From the NCBI GenBank assembly GCA_037833965.1, contig AP031356.1:16328501-16392500 (forward strand): DNA of 64,000 bases, written 5' to 3'. Positions 24,923 to 36,949 of the stretch are shown here, in pieces; positions within the stretch are counted from its first letter, which is position 1; each line of letters begins with the position of its first letter. The translations under genes were made by a program, and so were the position numbers. Below the pieces are notes generated by a model that saw only the letters and a list, made by a program, of their open reading frames with translations, was not told the DNA's origin and made no database searches. The stretch comes from Marchantia polymorpha subsp. ruderalis (taxonomy: Eukaryota; Streptophyta; Marchantiopsida; Marchantiales; Marchantiaceae).

Positions 24923-25867
24923 TGCTGTCACTTGAAAACAAGACTTGGGAGTTGGTTGAGCATCCTAAATATCAGATAATGATTGACTTCAAATGGATGT
25001 ACAAACTGAAAGACAATTAAGCAGGAGATGATGCGAGAATTTTCAAAGCCATGTTGGTGGCTAGAGGTTTCACACAAGATAAGAGTGTGGACTACAACGA
25101 AGTGTTTTTACCTATAGCAAAATATGCTACAATTTTTCTGGTATGTGCACTGGCCGCAATATTCAATCTTGTTATAGACCAGATGGTACATACTTTTTTA
25201 CTGGATATTTAGAGCAAGAGATCTACATGAGACAACTAGTTGGCTTTGAGGTAAAAGGCCAGGAGAAGTTGGTTTGTAGATTGCTCAAATCATTGTATGG
25301 ACTGAAGCAAGCTCTTAGGTAGTGGAATACACAATTTGATGAGTTTATGAAGGCACAAGGTTTTTTCTACGAAGCATTAATGATCCTTGTGTCTACATGA
25401 TGAAGGTGAATGATGAAACGTTCAATCTTATCATTTTATTACTATACGTTGACAAAATGTTCATCTTGGCAAAAATACCAATCTGATGTCGATGAATGCA
25501 AGAGTCAGCTGATGTCTACATTTAAGATGAAGGATATGAGGGAGTCAAAGAGGATATTACGCATGGATATTTATAAGGATTTTGAACAGAAAAAGCTATG
25601 GTTGAGTCAAGGCAAGTATGTTCATCATATACTGGACAATTTTAACATGGCCGATTTGAAGGGTGTATGGATTTTTTGTCATCACATTTTAAACTCTCCT
25701 TAGCTCAATGTCCTACATATGTTGTGAAAAAAATAAAAATATCATGTCTTTCCTATGAACAAGCTGTATGCAGCCTCGTATATTTAATGGTGTGCACTAG
25801 TCCTGATATTGCTCTGACAATGGGGAAGGTGAGCAAATATATGTCAAATCCAAGGAATGTTGTGCGA

Positions 25868-27605
25868 ATGCATATCGCCATACATTCTACATCGTTGACA
25901 TGTTACTCACACACATACACACACATAGGACACAAGAGCGTACACACTCAAATGTACCACAACTGGCGGGCGGTAGTCAACGTTGTAATCTCTGGCAAGA
26001 CATAATCGATCATACCTGTTCAGCTCACTCCACTTCAGCGTAGCTTCACTTCATACCAGAAAAAACTTCACTCTGTACATGTACTCATGCTAGTCCTCTG
26101 TGTATCCTACTCATGCTCTATTTTGTTCACAAAGAGTACACTCCGCACACTCTGCAGCTGGTACACTCCGACCTCAGATGATACAGTGAGAAATAGGATT
26201 CAACGAGTCAATCGGACACACTTCTCGAGGTGAATAACTTAAAGCAGGTCTCCGAGACTTCAAAAAGAAACCCACGTAAGCTTGGGTTGATGGAAGATGA
26301 CCTTGGTCCTTGACAGATTCAGGGAACGATAATGCTACTACATTCAACTTGCCCTAGGTCAGCGTAGCCTCTCGACATAGAGCTACATTTCATGATTAGA
26401 ATTACAAGGCATCGTTTCTCAAAATATTCATTCGATACGATTTGGTGGTGGCTGTTGAGCTCGGTCCGATTCTATTCACCGACGGAATATAACTCTGGGC
26501 TTCTCATGCCTAATCCTCACAAATCCAGATGCGAGGTGTTCCGAGTTATCATATGATTTCACCTCGTTGTGGATAGAACAGCACTCGCACAACAGCTAAC
26601 ATCAGCAAAGTTAGTGGTGGTCTCAGCAGAAAGGCCTCAGCAGTTTGAGATGCTTCGTTCAGTTGCACAAATCTCTACGCCCCTATCTACAGCTTCAACT
26701 TACCGGAGGCTACCATAACTCTCGTAGGTTATCTTTTGAACTTTGTTTTAAAGCAAGAAAGTTCTAGTAGATCGAAGCTAAACAAGACTCCAAAGACCTG
26801 AATCGCCGATGAACAAATTGTGAAGTAAAAATCATATTCGGAATTCATGGTAAAGAATCCTCGTAAGCAACGCGCTCCCCCCTGTCAACGCTGCTAGTAC
26901 AACTGAAGTGGCTTGCTACACAAGAATGAACTACGCTATAAATTGTCTTGCATTTTAAACTACTTCACTGATCCAACACATGCCTTCAAGAAAGATAGTG
27001 ATGGTTCCTACCACAACAGTACTATGCCCATGATTTCTCCCCTCATCGCAATACGACAATCAATTCCCGATTAGGTATTCTCATCGTTGACTTCTCTAGT
27101 GCACAAGCCATTACGAGAATATTTGAGTTTCGTGCAAGCTCCAATTTGTCCAAGACAAACTGCATCAACTCGCTTTCCACTCCTCAAATCAACTGTCTAC
27201 ACGGCCGCCACAACCAGCAACAACAGCATTCGACACCGAAACATGACGAGAAAATAATTAAAACTTCCAAAACGATGTAACGTGTAAAACAAATCCTAAA
27301 GAATTTTGCTACTTAGAACCTCTGTCGAATTTTTTGAGTGAAAAGAACATGTTTTTCCTCACTGGAAAACACGTCAATCTTGATAACCCCATTGGCACTA
27401 AAACCGTCACATACATAAGTCAAGCCGAACCCACTCCAAAGAGACTCCAGGTTGACGTTTACAGACAGTCGCTCTACTCCCAACGCTAACAAACTCAACT
27501 CAAAGAACTGACGTTCTTTGAGTCGTCATTGACCCTATATCCTCAAAATTGAAATTCAAGCTCGACGTCTATTTTTAATGTATACAAGAATACATGATAA
27601 AATTT
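25868..27605. mobile_element. Unidentified 1.7-kb insertion in copia copy B
   Basis: Copia pol stops near 25867 (after SKYMSNPR) and resumes near 27606 (EAVKWIL), so about 1.74 kb came in later. The insert begins with CACACATACAC-type sequence and has one minus-strand frame of 61 codons (27498-27313) that I do not recognise. Near the right end ATGTAT and ATACAT form a small hairpin followed by CTAG, which recalls a Helitron 3' end, but the flanking base does not fit the usual A/T target and no matching 5' end was established. Class unknown. Confidence 0.5.
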
Positions 27606-28263
27606 TCTAGGAAGCAGTGAAATGGATTCTTAGTATATATATATAAAGAACACTGTGGATTATGGCTTATCGTTTGATGGATTATTAGACATGTCAAGTC
27701 CTTGTTTGGCTAAGTTGGTTCTGACTACGTATAAGATTTAGACAAAAGTAGATCTACAACTCAACATGTGTTTAAACTTGGCGGTGGAAGCATTAGTTGG
27801 AGGTCTACCTTGCAGAAGTGCTTAGTTCAATCAATAACGGAAGCTGAGTATGTGGCAGCAGTAGCAAAAATGGCAAAGGAAGTCCTTTGGTTGGATAGGC
27901 TTATCATGGAGATGGGATTAACACATGGCGTGATCAATCTTCATTGTGATAGCCACAGTGCTTTACATCCGGTTGCAAACCAAGACATGGATAGCAGAGT
28001 GAAGCACATCAACATCAAGTATCACTTTATTAGACAATTAATATCTGAGAAAACAATTGTCTATATCAACGATAAACTCAATCCACCTAATACGTTGACC
28101 AGAGTTATTCCTTTGGACAATTTTAGGCGACATTGTGTTACTATGCAAGTTGTTCATAGAAAGCACGAGAGATATGGTTTTTAGTTACATTTGTATATCA
28201 TTATTCTATCATGTTATGGCTACAACTTAGTTATAGTTAACTCTTGTTTAAAGATGGGTCTTA

Positions 28264-28566
28264 TGTTAAGTTTTCGTCTAGAACTTTGGGCGGAGTAATA
28301 ATATAGGTTAGAGAGGTTACTAAGACTTCTTACTCTAATTAATAAGTAATTGCATGTGTAGCTATTTAAAGCTGAGATTGGTCGCCTATGTTGGGTATAT
28401 ATATACCATAATCTTTCCGTGTTGCGGACATTGTTGTGTTTTTCACCTAAGTAGTAAATTTTCTTGAGTGTATTTCTCCGTGGACGTAGCCCTTGAGGGT
28501 GAACCACATTGTACGTATGTCTCTCGTGTTGTTAGCTTGCTCACTGTGATCTCAAGTTTACCAATA
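28264..28566 (+). repeat. Copia LTR
   Basis: Begins near TGTTAAGTTTTCG about 80 bases after the RNase H end and finishes before a PBS-like TTGGTATTAGAGC at 28570-28582. It contains the plant copia words CGTGGACGTAGCCC and GGGTGAACCAC. A related inverted piece is at 30537-30667. Because a PBS follows it, this LTR also lies where the 5' LTR of a second element would be. Confidence 0.7.
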
Positions 28567-28569
28567 GAA

Positions 28570-28582
28570 TTGGTATTAGAGC
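28570..28582 (+). other. Copia primer binding site
   Basis: TTGGTATTAGAGC, one base different from TTGGTATCAGAGC, immediately 3' of the LTR. Confidence 0.6.
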
Positions 28583-28611
28583 AGTGAGTGAGGTCAAACT
28601 ACACTCGACTT

Positions 28612-29045
28612 CCTTCTCGAACGTGGTCAGTCGCAAACCCTAAATTCCTAAACATGGTCATGGCGGACATGATCGGCACGGACATAGTCGCTAAGAGTGA
28701 ACGTGATAAAGGTGAATGTGGTCGTGGTTGCAATTAAGGTCGGGTAGAATGTGATTGCCATTGCAGTCGTGGTCAGGCTGAACGTGACTACGTTGCCTAC
28801 CGATCACAATTGGCCCGCCGACTATGTTTGATCTCCAACTACAATTGCAACCACGTTCAACTCGACCACGACTGAGATTGTAGTCATATTTGGCTAGATC
28901 ACAACTGCAATTGCGACCATGTTCAGCATGGTCACGATTGCAATCACAATCACGTTCACTCTGACCACATTCGCCTCTACCGACTGCGTCTTAGCTGACC
29001 ACGTTTGAAGATTTAGGGTTTGCGACTAACCACGTTCAGGAAAAA
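28612..29045. repeat. Large imperfect palindrome of copia leader sequence
   Basis: The outer 45 bases on the left (around 28615-28660, with GTCAGTCGCAAACCCTAAAT) and on the right (around 29000-29045) are inverted copies with few differences. Between them both arms consist of GTGGTC/GAACGTGA words running in opposite directions. The right arm matches, in the same orientation, the leader of copia copy A (15040-15285), including CGATCACAATTGGCCCGCCG. The structure is two copia leaders placed head to head. Confidence 0.7.
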
Positions 29046-29208
29046 AGTCGCGCGCCGCTCGGTCCCACTCACCGCTTGTTGCCTCTAGTAGCCTCTCGAT
29101 GAAACCCTAAAATCCAAACAACAACCTACTCTCTCGCTTTTTCTTGCTCTCTAAACTACCAGCCTTGATCTCAAGATGCGCCGTTGTACAAGACACCTTG
29201 CTTCTCGC
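29046..29208. other. Short unassigned spacer
   Basis: Moderately GC-rich, pyrimidine-rich sequence between the palindrome and the Emigrant-like element, with no recognisable feature. Confidence 0.3.
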
Positions 29209-29210
29209 TA

Positions 29211-29942
29211 CAGTAGAACTAGTTTAAATTAATACTGTCTAACTTAGTAACCTGTGATAACTAATATATGCAGTCCAGTCCCAAGTCAGGCCCGTGTACT
29301 TATTAATAAACCTCCAGAAGTTAATAATTAACATTCCACATGCAGTCCCAAATCTTTTTTACATTAATAACCACTGCAAAGAATTAAACGGTGGAGAGAA
29401 ATGACGTGGGTTGCGAGGGGCGGAGACCACACCTGAGGTGGATGGATACAAAGGACATGTGTCATGTAACTTCTAACCTGATTGTCCCGATTCGGATTCT
29501 TTCTCGCTGCAGCCTTGTCAACCTTGGGCCAAGAACAACAGAACATTGAAGTGCTCTCTCTCGTCTTCCCTTTCTCTTTGAAGCCATTGGGTTGTGCATC
29601 TGGTTGTGGCTGCTATTCAGGGTAAACGCAATTGTTACAAATGAAGCAACTCTCAAGTATAAGTGATTGCCGTCGTGATTTTTTTTTCCTCTTGAGTGCA
29701 GCTTACCGGTTTGCCGACAGCACTACAACGCTACTGAGCTCAATACAATTCAATCTCGAAACATGTCTCATTGTTACACCAAGACTTTAGCTTTTCATTT
29801 AGAACCAGTGATTGTAGTCAATGTGCAAATAACTGTCCCACCACAAATGACGCGAACAGAGAACCCACTATTTATTAATAAACTATCTAAATTAATACAT
29901 GATCGCCCCTCCCGGAAGTATTAACTTAGACAGGTTCTACTG
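29211..29942. mobile_element. Emigrant/Lemi-like (pogo, Tc1-mariner) non-autonomous element
   Basis: The ends are inverted repeats of about 25 bp with four mismatches: CAGTAGAACTAGTTTAAAT... at 29211 and the complement of CAGTAGAACCTGTCTAAGT... ending at 29942. TA dinucleotides flank both sides (29209-29210 and 29943-29944), the expected target duplication. The termini closely resemble the plant Emigrant/Lemi type (CAGTAAAACCTCTATAAATT...). The interior (732 bp in total) has no transposase frame, so it depends on another copy for movement. Confidence 0.7.
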
Positions 29943-29944
29943 TA

Positions 29945-30520
29945 CAAGACAAACGTACAGTATGCAAAACTTTCAGCGTCCAAAATTGATGACCTCGGCA
30001 GTTCGGAATCACACATGAAAATCACAAGAACACCTAGCTAGGACCCGAGTGCGTGTCGAAGTGGAGGAAGAGATGAAGTTTCAATTGACGGCCTTGTTCC
30101 CGATCGGAATGGAAGGGCACATCTCTCAGTCTTTCAAAAAACTATTCCATCCATGGAACAATCTGCAGAAGAAAAAACACGCACATCCAGTTTCAAAATT
30201 TCTTGAAGTTCTCAACTTTGAGACATGTCTGTTAATAAACAACTGTTAGTTTCAAAATCTTCCAAAAAAATTCAGTGACTCATTCAATATCTTCAGATTG
30301 AACGTAATGATTTCACTATCATAACCTTTTGAAGAAACTTTAAAACGCGATCCTTGTCTAAAAAACTTTGAAACCGTCAGACATTAGAAAACAGAAAAAA
30401 CAAAACCAAAAACTCTCACAACCCCGAATCAAAACCTGAAAACACTTAGTCTTTAAACTAAAAAAACCTTAAAACATTGTTAGAAAAAACGCTCTGACAC
30501 AAAGTCCAAACCGGAACCTT
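29945..30520. other. Unassigned non-coding sequence left of the copia LTR piece
   Basis: A-rich sequence with many AAAAAC-type runs between 30350 and 30490. Given the minus-strand PBS at 30521 it may be the leader of the inverted copia copy, but no gag is seen. Confidence 0.35.
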
Positions 30521-30670
30521 GCTCTGATACCAATTCTACCTGAAAAGCTCAAGATCACAGTGAGCAAGCCAACAACACAAGAGACACACGTATAACGTGA
30601 TTCACCCTCAAAAGCTACCTCCACGGGTAATACACTCGAGAGAATTTATTACTCAAGTGAGAAACTCAAC
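30521..30670 (-). mobile_element. Copia LTR fragment with PBS, inverted
   Basis: Minus strand: TTGGTATCAGAGC (30533-30521) is preceded by about 130 bases closely matching the end of the LTR at 28264-28566 (TGTGATCTTGAG, GTGTTGTTGGCTTGCTCAC, GAGGGTGAATCAC). The rest of the LTR is missing where the next small element begins. Confidence 0.75.
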
Positions 30671-30683
30671 AATGCCTACAGCA

Positions 30684-30977
30684 AGGGTTCGAGGCACAGC
30701 AAAATATTTTGAGGCATGCCTATGCCCCATTTCACGATCAAAAGGCATGCCCATGCTCCCAGGCATGCCCGTATTGAACTACATACATTTGACATATTTG
30801 AAAATGTACATCTATGAGAATAAAACATTTTTAGAAGTAAAGTTGTTGAAAAGTTCCAGAAACTACGTATTCATTTCTTCGTACATCCAAGCATGCCTGT
30901 ATGGAAAGAACCCGAACGAGGCATGCTCTAGTGCCCTCGCCCCGGGGCATGCCCCTTGAGGCTGTGCCTCCAACCCT
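30684..30977. mobile_element. Small inverted-repeat element with GGCATGCC palindromes
   Basis: AGGGTTCGAGGCACAGC (30684-30700) and the complement of AGGGTTGGAGGCACAGC (30961-30977) form 17-bp terminal repeats with one mismatch. Several GGCATGCC or close palindromes lie inside both arms. CAGCA occurs just outside each end (30679-30683 and 30980-30984, the right one two bases away). AGGGTT-type ends are hAT-like, but an 8-bp duplication is not clear, so the superfamily is open. Confidence 0.55.
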
Positions 30978-30999
30978 ACCAGCATCACAAAAGCATCAG

Positions 31000-32480
31000 G
31001 TTGTAAATATATCCAACATATGCGACCAGTCTTTGCTATAAATAGATACTCATGAGGTTACTCCTTAACCAAAGTTAACCTCAACAATTGGTACATGTCA
31101 ATTATCGTGCGCACAGTAACACTTATATGTTATGTGTGACAAAGTGGCAACTTAAATATCAAAAGAAATATGATTCAATCCATCAAGCTTGAAATACAAA
31201 TCAGATCAAATCAACTTAAGAATTTATGCTAGTATATCAGAATTAGTACATTCATTATATATTATTATGCTTTACTTTCTGCTATTGTCCATTGCTAGCT
31301 AGGTTGCTGATTTTGTAATTAAACTAGGTAAATAATGTGATTTTATCATGTATGTATATGTATATATATGCTAATAGATTATTTTCAATCACAACAAAGG
31401 TTGTCACCATTTTTGCCACTCTTCTACTGCTAAATTTTCTAATGTTACTATCACAACATTATCAATGAAAATTTTATCAATATAGAAATTATTATGCTGT
31501 TTGTTTATCGCTAAAATCTATCATTCTTGGTCATGCCGTTTTGTGACTATTGTAGTTATTGTTGCTTGCATGTTTATCACTTCTTGTGTGATGCTACTTG
31601 CTAGTTTGTTGTTGCTATAGCTTGCATGTTGTCTACTGATATATTGAATATCTATATATACATGTATTTATACCAATTCTTAGGTATTTCTTCTAAAAAA
31701 AAGCAAAATTGATGATTAACACCAAAACTATGTGATATAACTTAACAGCTACACACTACATCCATATGAACACAATAGTGTTTTACCAAAAATCTGAGGT
31801 GGTGTTAGAGAGCTGTCTCATAGAGTGTAAGCACTATTTCACTACTTAAAGTTATCAAGTCATGAATTACTTCTTAGCACATATGATATCTTACATAGTT
31901 TTTCAATTTGAATGTACGATTATCTTAATAATAAATAAGAAAATAATATTTACTAAAAAGAAATTTTATTTAATAATATTTTTTATTATATGTTTGTAAT
32001 TAAAACATGTATTGTTTAGATCAGATTCTTCATATAACTTTATCATTGATATTTTACAATAATAAATATTATGATGAACATGAGAATAGATATAATTTTA
32101 TGTGATAGAAAATATATATCAACTTCTAAAATATTTCATTAGAATTATTTCTTCGAAAATTAATTAACATTATAATTATTGAGTCAGTATATTCTAAAAA
32201 TAGCATAACAAACATTTCTTATAAAAACTTGCCATTAAATTATATCAAAACTTCTTATTTATGTTAATTTTTCCATGATATAAAACTTCAATCATTTTAG
32301 ATACTAAACCAGCGGTATTATGTTGATAAATCGTTGTATCATATTACATTTCAATTACTTTTTATATCCAGTCAAAAATAATATGTTAATATAGTGTAAA
32401 AATCAAATATTTAACAATAATATTTTAAAATTCATATATTATCTTTATAATGAATAATAACTATACCATTCACCCTCAAA
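31000..32480. other. AT-rich non-coding block
   Basis: Very AT-rich, especially after about 31900, with no coding frame, RNA gene or terminal repeat recognised. Confidence 0.5.
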
Positions 32481-34160
32481 AGTATCCACAAATCAAATGC
32501 TTGCCTCTGTTTGAACCAAAGTCATGAACATTTTAAATAAAGATGCAACACGTGATATTAACAGGGAGATCAAGCTTTGTTCCGATAGTTCCTAGCATTT
32601 TTGTCATAAAGATGAAACAACTTTGAGAGGTGAAACTAACAGCAACTTCGAAATTATCAAAAAAAAGCTTCCGATCATTCTTTAAAGTGATATCAGCACT
32701 TGACTTTCCAAGACGTAACTAATGTAAAAGGATCTACAAGGAGAAACGAAAATACCTTCGTTCGTGTTTCAATTAACCCATTCAGGGTTTTATCAAGTTT
32801 GACTACTTCTTGCTCAAGTTTTGGCTTCACTTTCTTATCCCGTCTATCTGCCATCTTCACTCTGTTGTATTTCTCCTGATTTATCCCACATTCAACATTT
32901 TGAGCTTGGGAGTGACTTGTCATTTCTTGGGTAATAAGATACCTTCACAAAGCTCTATTGAGCCTATTGCAGCTCCCCACAAATTTTACCACATCTGAGT
33001 CAAAAAATAAAGTCTGCATGGCTAGCAGAACAGAGCTTTGTCTCTTTTCCACCTCAAATCATACAGCGGATTCTTTACAAAAAGAGAGACTCAACAAAAA
33101 GTTGGATTGTACGTTTCTTTTAGGTTCCCAGAGGGTCGTTTCCCATCTGTTGTCTTCCAGTAGACATTCAACATACCTTGAGACCAAGACCAAAGCATAA
33201 AAGTTTCTTCAAACTAGAAATGACATCAGGCCAAGAGTGACCAAAAAAGAACGTCCTAGGAATTAAAGGTCTCCATATTCAAGTCTCCAGCCTCCAATAA
33301 ATGCATACACTTAGAATCAACTTTCAGCTGTTAAGACACGATAATGAGACCACAAAAGGCACCTGGAAATCATTGAAAACCGCCTGCCGTTCGTCTCTAT
33401 TTTGGAGATCAGCCACTAAGTTGGATACCGTCTGGAAAAGTTGCGGTGAAAGTATCAGCCTCGTACAAACCTTATTTGGTTAACATACTGGGTACAACGT
33501 ATATACGGGCATAAAACATTGTTTTGAGATAAGCTCCTCCTGACAGTTCCAACTTGTTTTTTAAGACAGCAGCCGTCCGTTGGTGAATTGAGCAATTATG
33601 CTCTACTTGCAAATAAGTTGGAGAAGAAATTTTTGAAGTCGGGTGGAGGTCGACACACTGTCTTCTTTTCCATCCGTTCCCGTTCTATATATAAGAAAGC
33701 TCGAAAGCTCAGAAGCTCTACGTCAGTAGACAATGATCGCAAGAAACCAACCGTAAGAAGTTCCAGCCAAGTCAAGGCGAGGATAATCTTGAAATGAATG
33801 ACCACCGAATCCCTTTGATGATCTCACTCAAAAGTAGAAGGCAGAATAAAACTTTTGAACCGCTGGTATTATCGTCCCCGAAATCAGCTTAAAAAACAAC
33901 AACTAACATCCAACTTTACATCTTAGAGCGAGACAAGTCGATGAGCTCCACAACGAACACAACCGCTGGTATTATCACGCCGAGATCAGCTGAAAAACTA
34001 CAACTGATATCCAACTTTACAGGTCATAGCGAGTCAAGTCAATCACTTCCACAATGACCACAAGCCGGCCAACGAATAAGATTGTCTTGTCATGATTTCT
34101 GCAACTAACTCACTCAATCCATTAATTCGCCCACATTCCCCTCTCGATACCTCTCTCATT
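32481..34160. other. Unassigned sequence with exon-like frames
   Basis: Base composition is more balanced than around it. A minus-strand frame at 32923-32693 has a lysine/glutamate-rich segment (KPKLEQEVVKLDKTLNGLI) and could be an exon ending at a donor AAG/GTATTT near 32757. No family was recognised and no neighbouring exons were joined. It may be a gene relic. Confidence 0.25.
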
Positions 34161-34169
34161 TGGTTGTAT

Positions 34170-34400
34170 TCTTGTGATATCTATTTATGGGTTGGATCAC
34201 ACAAATACAAGAATCCACGAACATACTGGTAGACGCAGACACACCGATAGTCCAACACGAGCAGGAAAAAAATTATGGAGACATAAATACGTGGTTCACC
34301 ATTGTGGGCTACGTCCACCACCGGAATTCCAAAAAACTTTACTGATAAAATCCTGAAAGAATCATTGAGAGTTTATGCTAACTTTTAGTTATGGTAACAA
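34170..34400 (-). mobile_element. Divergent copia LTR fragment
   Basis: On the minus strand the stretch holds GTGGACGTAGCCCACAATGG and GGTGAACCACGTA, the same words as in the copia LTR at 28264, followed by TGTGTCTGCGTCT-like sequence typical of plant copia LTR ends. No coding region is attached. Confidence 0.5.
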
Positions 34401-36900
34401 CATGACATTGACCCTTACTATGATTGAACTACCTAAATTAAAAGAGAAATAAGTTAATCACTAACATTTTAAATCTTACAAATGTATCAGATCTTAACTG
34501 GATATTTTAATAACTGCTTAATCTCTCTTGTGAATAGTTGATCATTAAGAACCATTTTTCATTTCTTGCAAAACTAAATTTTTAACTATTTTTTATCTTT
34601 ATATTTTAATTTTACCTAACATAGTTGTAAAATTTCAACAAGACAACAAAATCTTTTAAATATGTAAGATACAAACCAGCAAATACTTAAAAATTCTTAC
34701 ATTGAGTTTTATAATCTTGTCCGGATCATCTAAATATGAAGTTATTCATTACTTCAATTTTTTTGTAGTGACTTTATGAGCCAAGTTATATACTTTTAAA
34801 TTTCCAAATTTGCAGTTTTAAGCTTTGATATAATATTCACTTTTGTGTAAGATTTAGAAAATTCATTGTAAAATTTGCATATTATCACTCAATATCTTTT
34901 TATCAATTTATAAATGAGTACAAAAAACATTCATCATCAACCTCATGAATAAAACATATGCGGTAATAAGATATTAAATTATTATTAAATATTCAAATCA
35001 TCTTAACTATCAAAAAGATTGTATGAATGTGTTTATTTCAAATTCAAGTTCGGTTGTATACGTCTTTTGATATCAAATTTAATAACTATTTTGTTCCTTG
35101 AATTCAATCCACAAAAAAAATCAAGCATCAAAATGAATAGTGTTTTTTTCACCTTTTACCTATTCACAATTTTTTATGCATATTCTCATTTTTTTTCTTT
35201 CATTTTCAAGAATGCTACGTACGATTTACTTGGTTGAATGCATCTATTGCTAAAGAGCTACTTTATTTTAGCTTTTTATTATTTAAATTCATTTGGAGCC
35301 ATACAATATAAATATTTGAAAAATGGTGTGTTTTTAAATCTCACATCTTGTGATACACAAATTTTATGTGAAAAAAAATTAAATATCATTTATAATGAAA
35401 TATTTTAATTACGTAAGAATTATTTCAAGATGAAAAGTTTGTCTTCATTATGTTTTTAAGAATTATACATCAATCACAAATAGTATTGCTTTACTAATCA
35501 CAAAGAGAGATGTCATAATATTTGCCTAGATTTTTGAATTAACATTTCTCTTCACTTCTCTGCAAAAATTTACATCCAAATTTTATTTCTTCATTGATGG
35601 AATTATATTTAGCTAAGTGTATTATTTTTCATTCGAATTATTGTTTGGCATTTAGTTACGGCTAATTTTACAGTATGTGGCAGTGTCTTCATAAATTGAA
35701 TTTTCCGTTTGGATTTTTCATTTCTTAATTCATATTGTTCAACGACTTCATTTTTTTATTATTATAATATTTTATAGTTATTTTTTTGTTCACAAATCAA
35801 TCGATATTTTCAAAAATTGATGAAATAGAATCTGTGTTCTCTCATACATACTTTCAAGATGATGAAGCATTTGAAATACTTAAAAAATGTATAAATTTTT
35901 GTGTATGTAATCTACTATTATTATTTTAAATTATGAAAGAAAAATTAACGTTAATTTTAAATTGGCATAAGTTTCATTAAAATACATTACACATGTGTTA
36001 TATTTTAATTTAAAATTTTAAATATCAATTTAAAAACTAAATCTTATATTAAACATAATGTTAGCATCTAGCATTTTGTATTTAAATTTTTTTAAAAAAA
36101 ATTACATGCATGTTGAATAACTTAATGTGTTTTTTCTTAAATTTCGATCACATACATGTTCATAACACTAGTTAATGCTTGATTACCAAAATAAGTACAC
36201 ATTCTCAAAATAAATAAAAAAAATAATTTACATGTCTGTAGAATTATAAGGCATCATGAACTCAAGGATGAAAATTCAAGATTCAAAATTTTATTCACAC
36301 AGTAAAATGTTGATTTCATCAATAAAATCATAAAGTCTTTTCATTCATGATATCGATGTAAATTAGATACTTGTTATTAGATTCCATTTCTACAAAGTTG
36401 AATGAATTTCATGGATGTATTCATACTAAGAAGAGTCATATGTTGGGATTTATTTAATGTATTCTGTAACTGTAGTTAGTATGACTATGGTTGATTAAAA
36501 TAGGTATTCTATTTCCGTATAAGAGAAGCGGTGAAAGGTATATGTGACAGGTATGTATTGAGGTTTTAGCCAAAATTCTTAAAGTGTTGGTGTGAAGTAG
36601 AATTGTTGAGATGGAATATTTATTTCCTGTATAGCTCTCTATTACGTTTCACTCCGATTTCATGTTTACTTCGAAATCTTGTTAACACAACATACACTGA
36701 AATGTGCAATCCTATAAAAATTATCGTAAACTTACAAATGGATGTAAAACTAAAATCTCTGCCTATCGAACATCGAAGAAAGTTACATTAAAAAAAGTCA
36801 AATAACAGCTGAATAATAATTGGCAACTAAGCTATCCATTTAAGATATAAGCTCCGGATATGTTATAGGAATCTTATGATAACGTGAAACCAAACCCATG
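34401..36900. other. AT-rich non-coding block
   Basis: About 2.5 kb of AT-rich sequence without convincing coding frames. TGTTGGGATTT near 36443 could be an LTR start, but nothing else supports that. Confidence 0.45.
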
Positions 36901-36949
36901 ACTCGAAGCAGCATCTAAGGAAATATGTAATTAGCTAATGGGTTTAGAT

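Larger units (their letters stand above)
18596..28566 (+). mobile_element. Ty1/copia retrotransposon, 3' half (copy B), split by two insertions
   Basis: Plus-strand copia pol appears in three pieces: the reverse-transcriptase approach (18596-18729), reverse transcriptase (24923-25867, with KTWELVEHPK, VARGFTQDKSVDYNEVF and CSLVYLMVCTSPDIA), and RNase H (27606-28184, with ITEAEYVAAV and HINIKYHFIRQL), followed by an LTR. The first gap is exactly the full-length chromovirus; the second is an unidentified 1.7-kb insert. Gag, integrase and a 5' LTR in this orientation are not present upstream, because the coiled-coil-ORF element lies there. The copy is broken several times in addition to the insertions. 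Confidence 0.8.

Noticed and set aside
27570-27606. Helitron-like 3' end (hairpin plus CTAG)
   Set aside because: The base after CTAG is G rather than T and no matching TC 5' end was established at the other border.
36443-36620. TGTTGGGATTT as a possible LTR start
   Set aside because: No second LTR, PBS or PPT was found around it.
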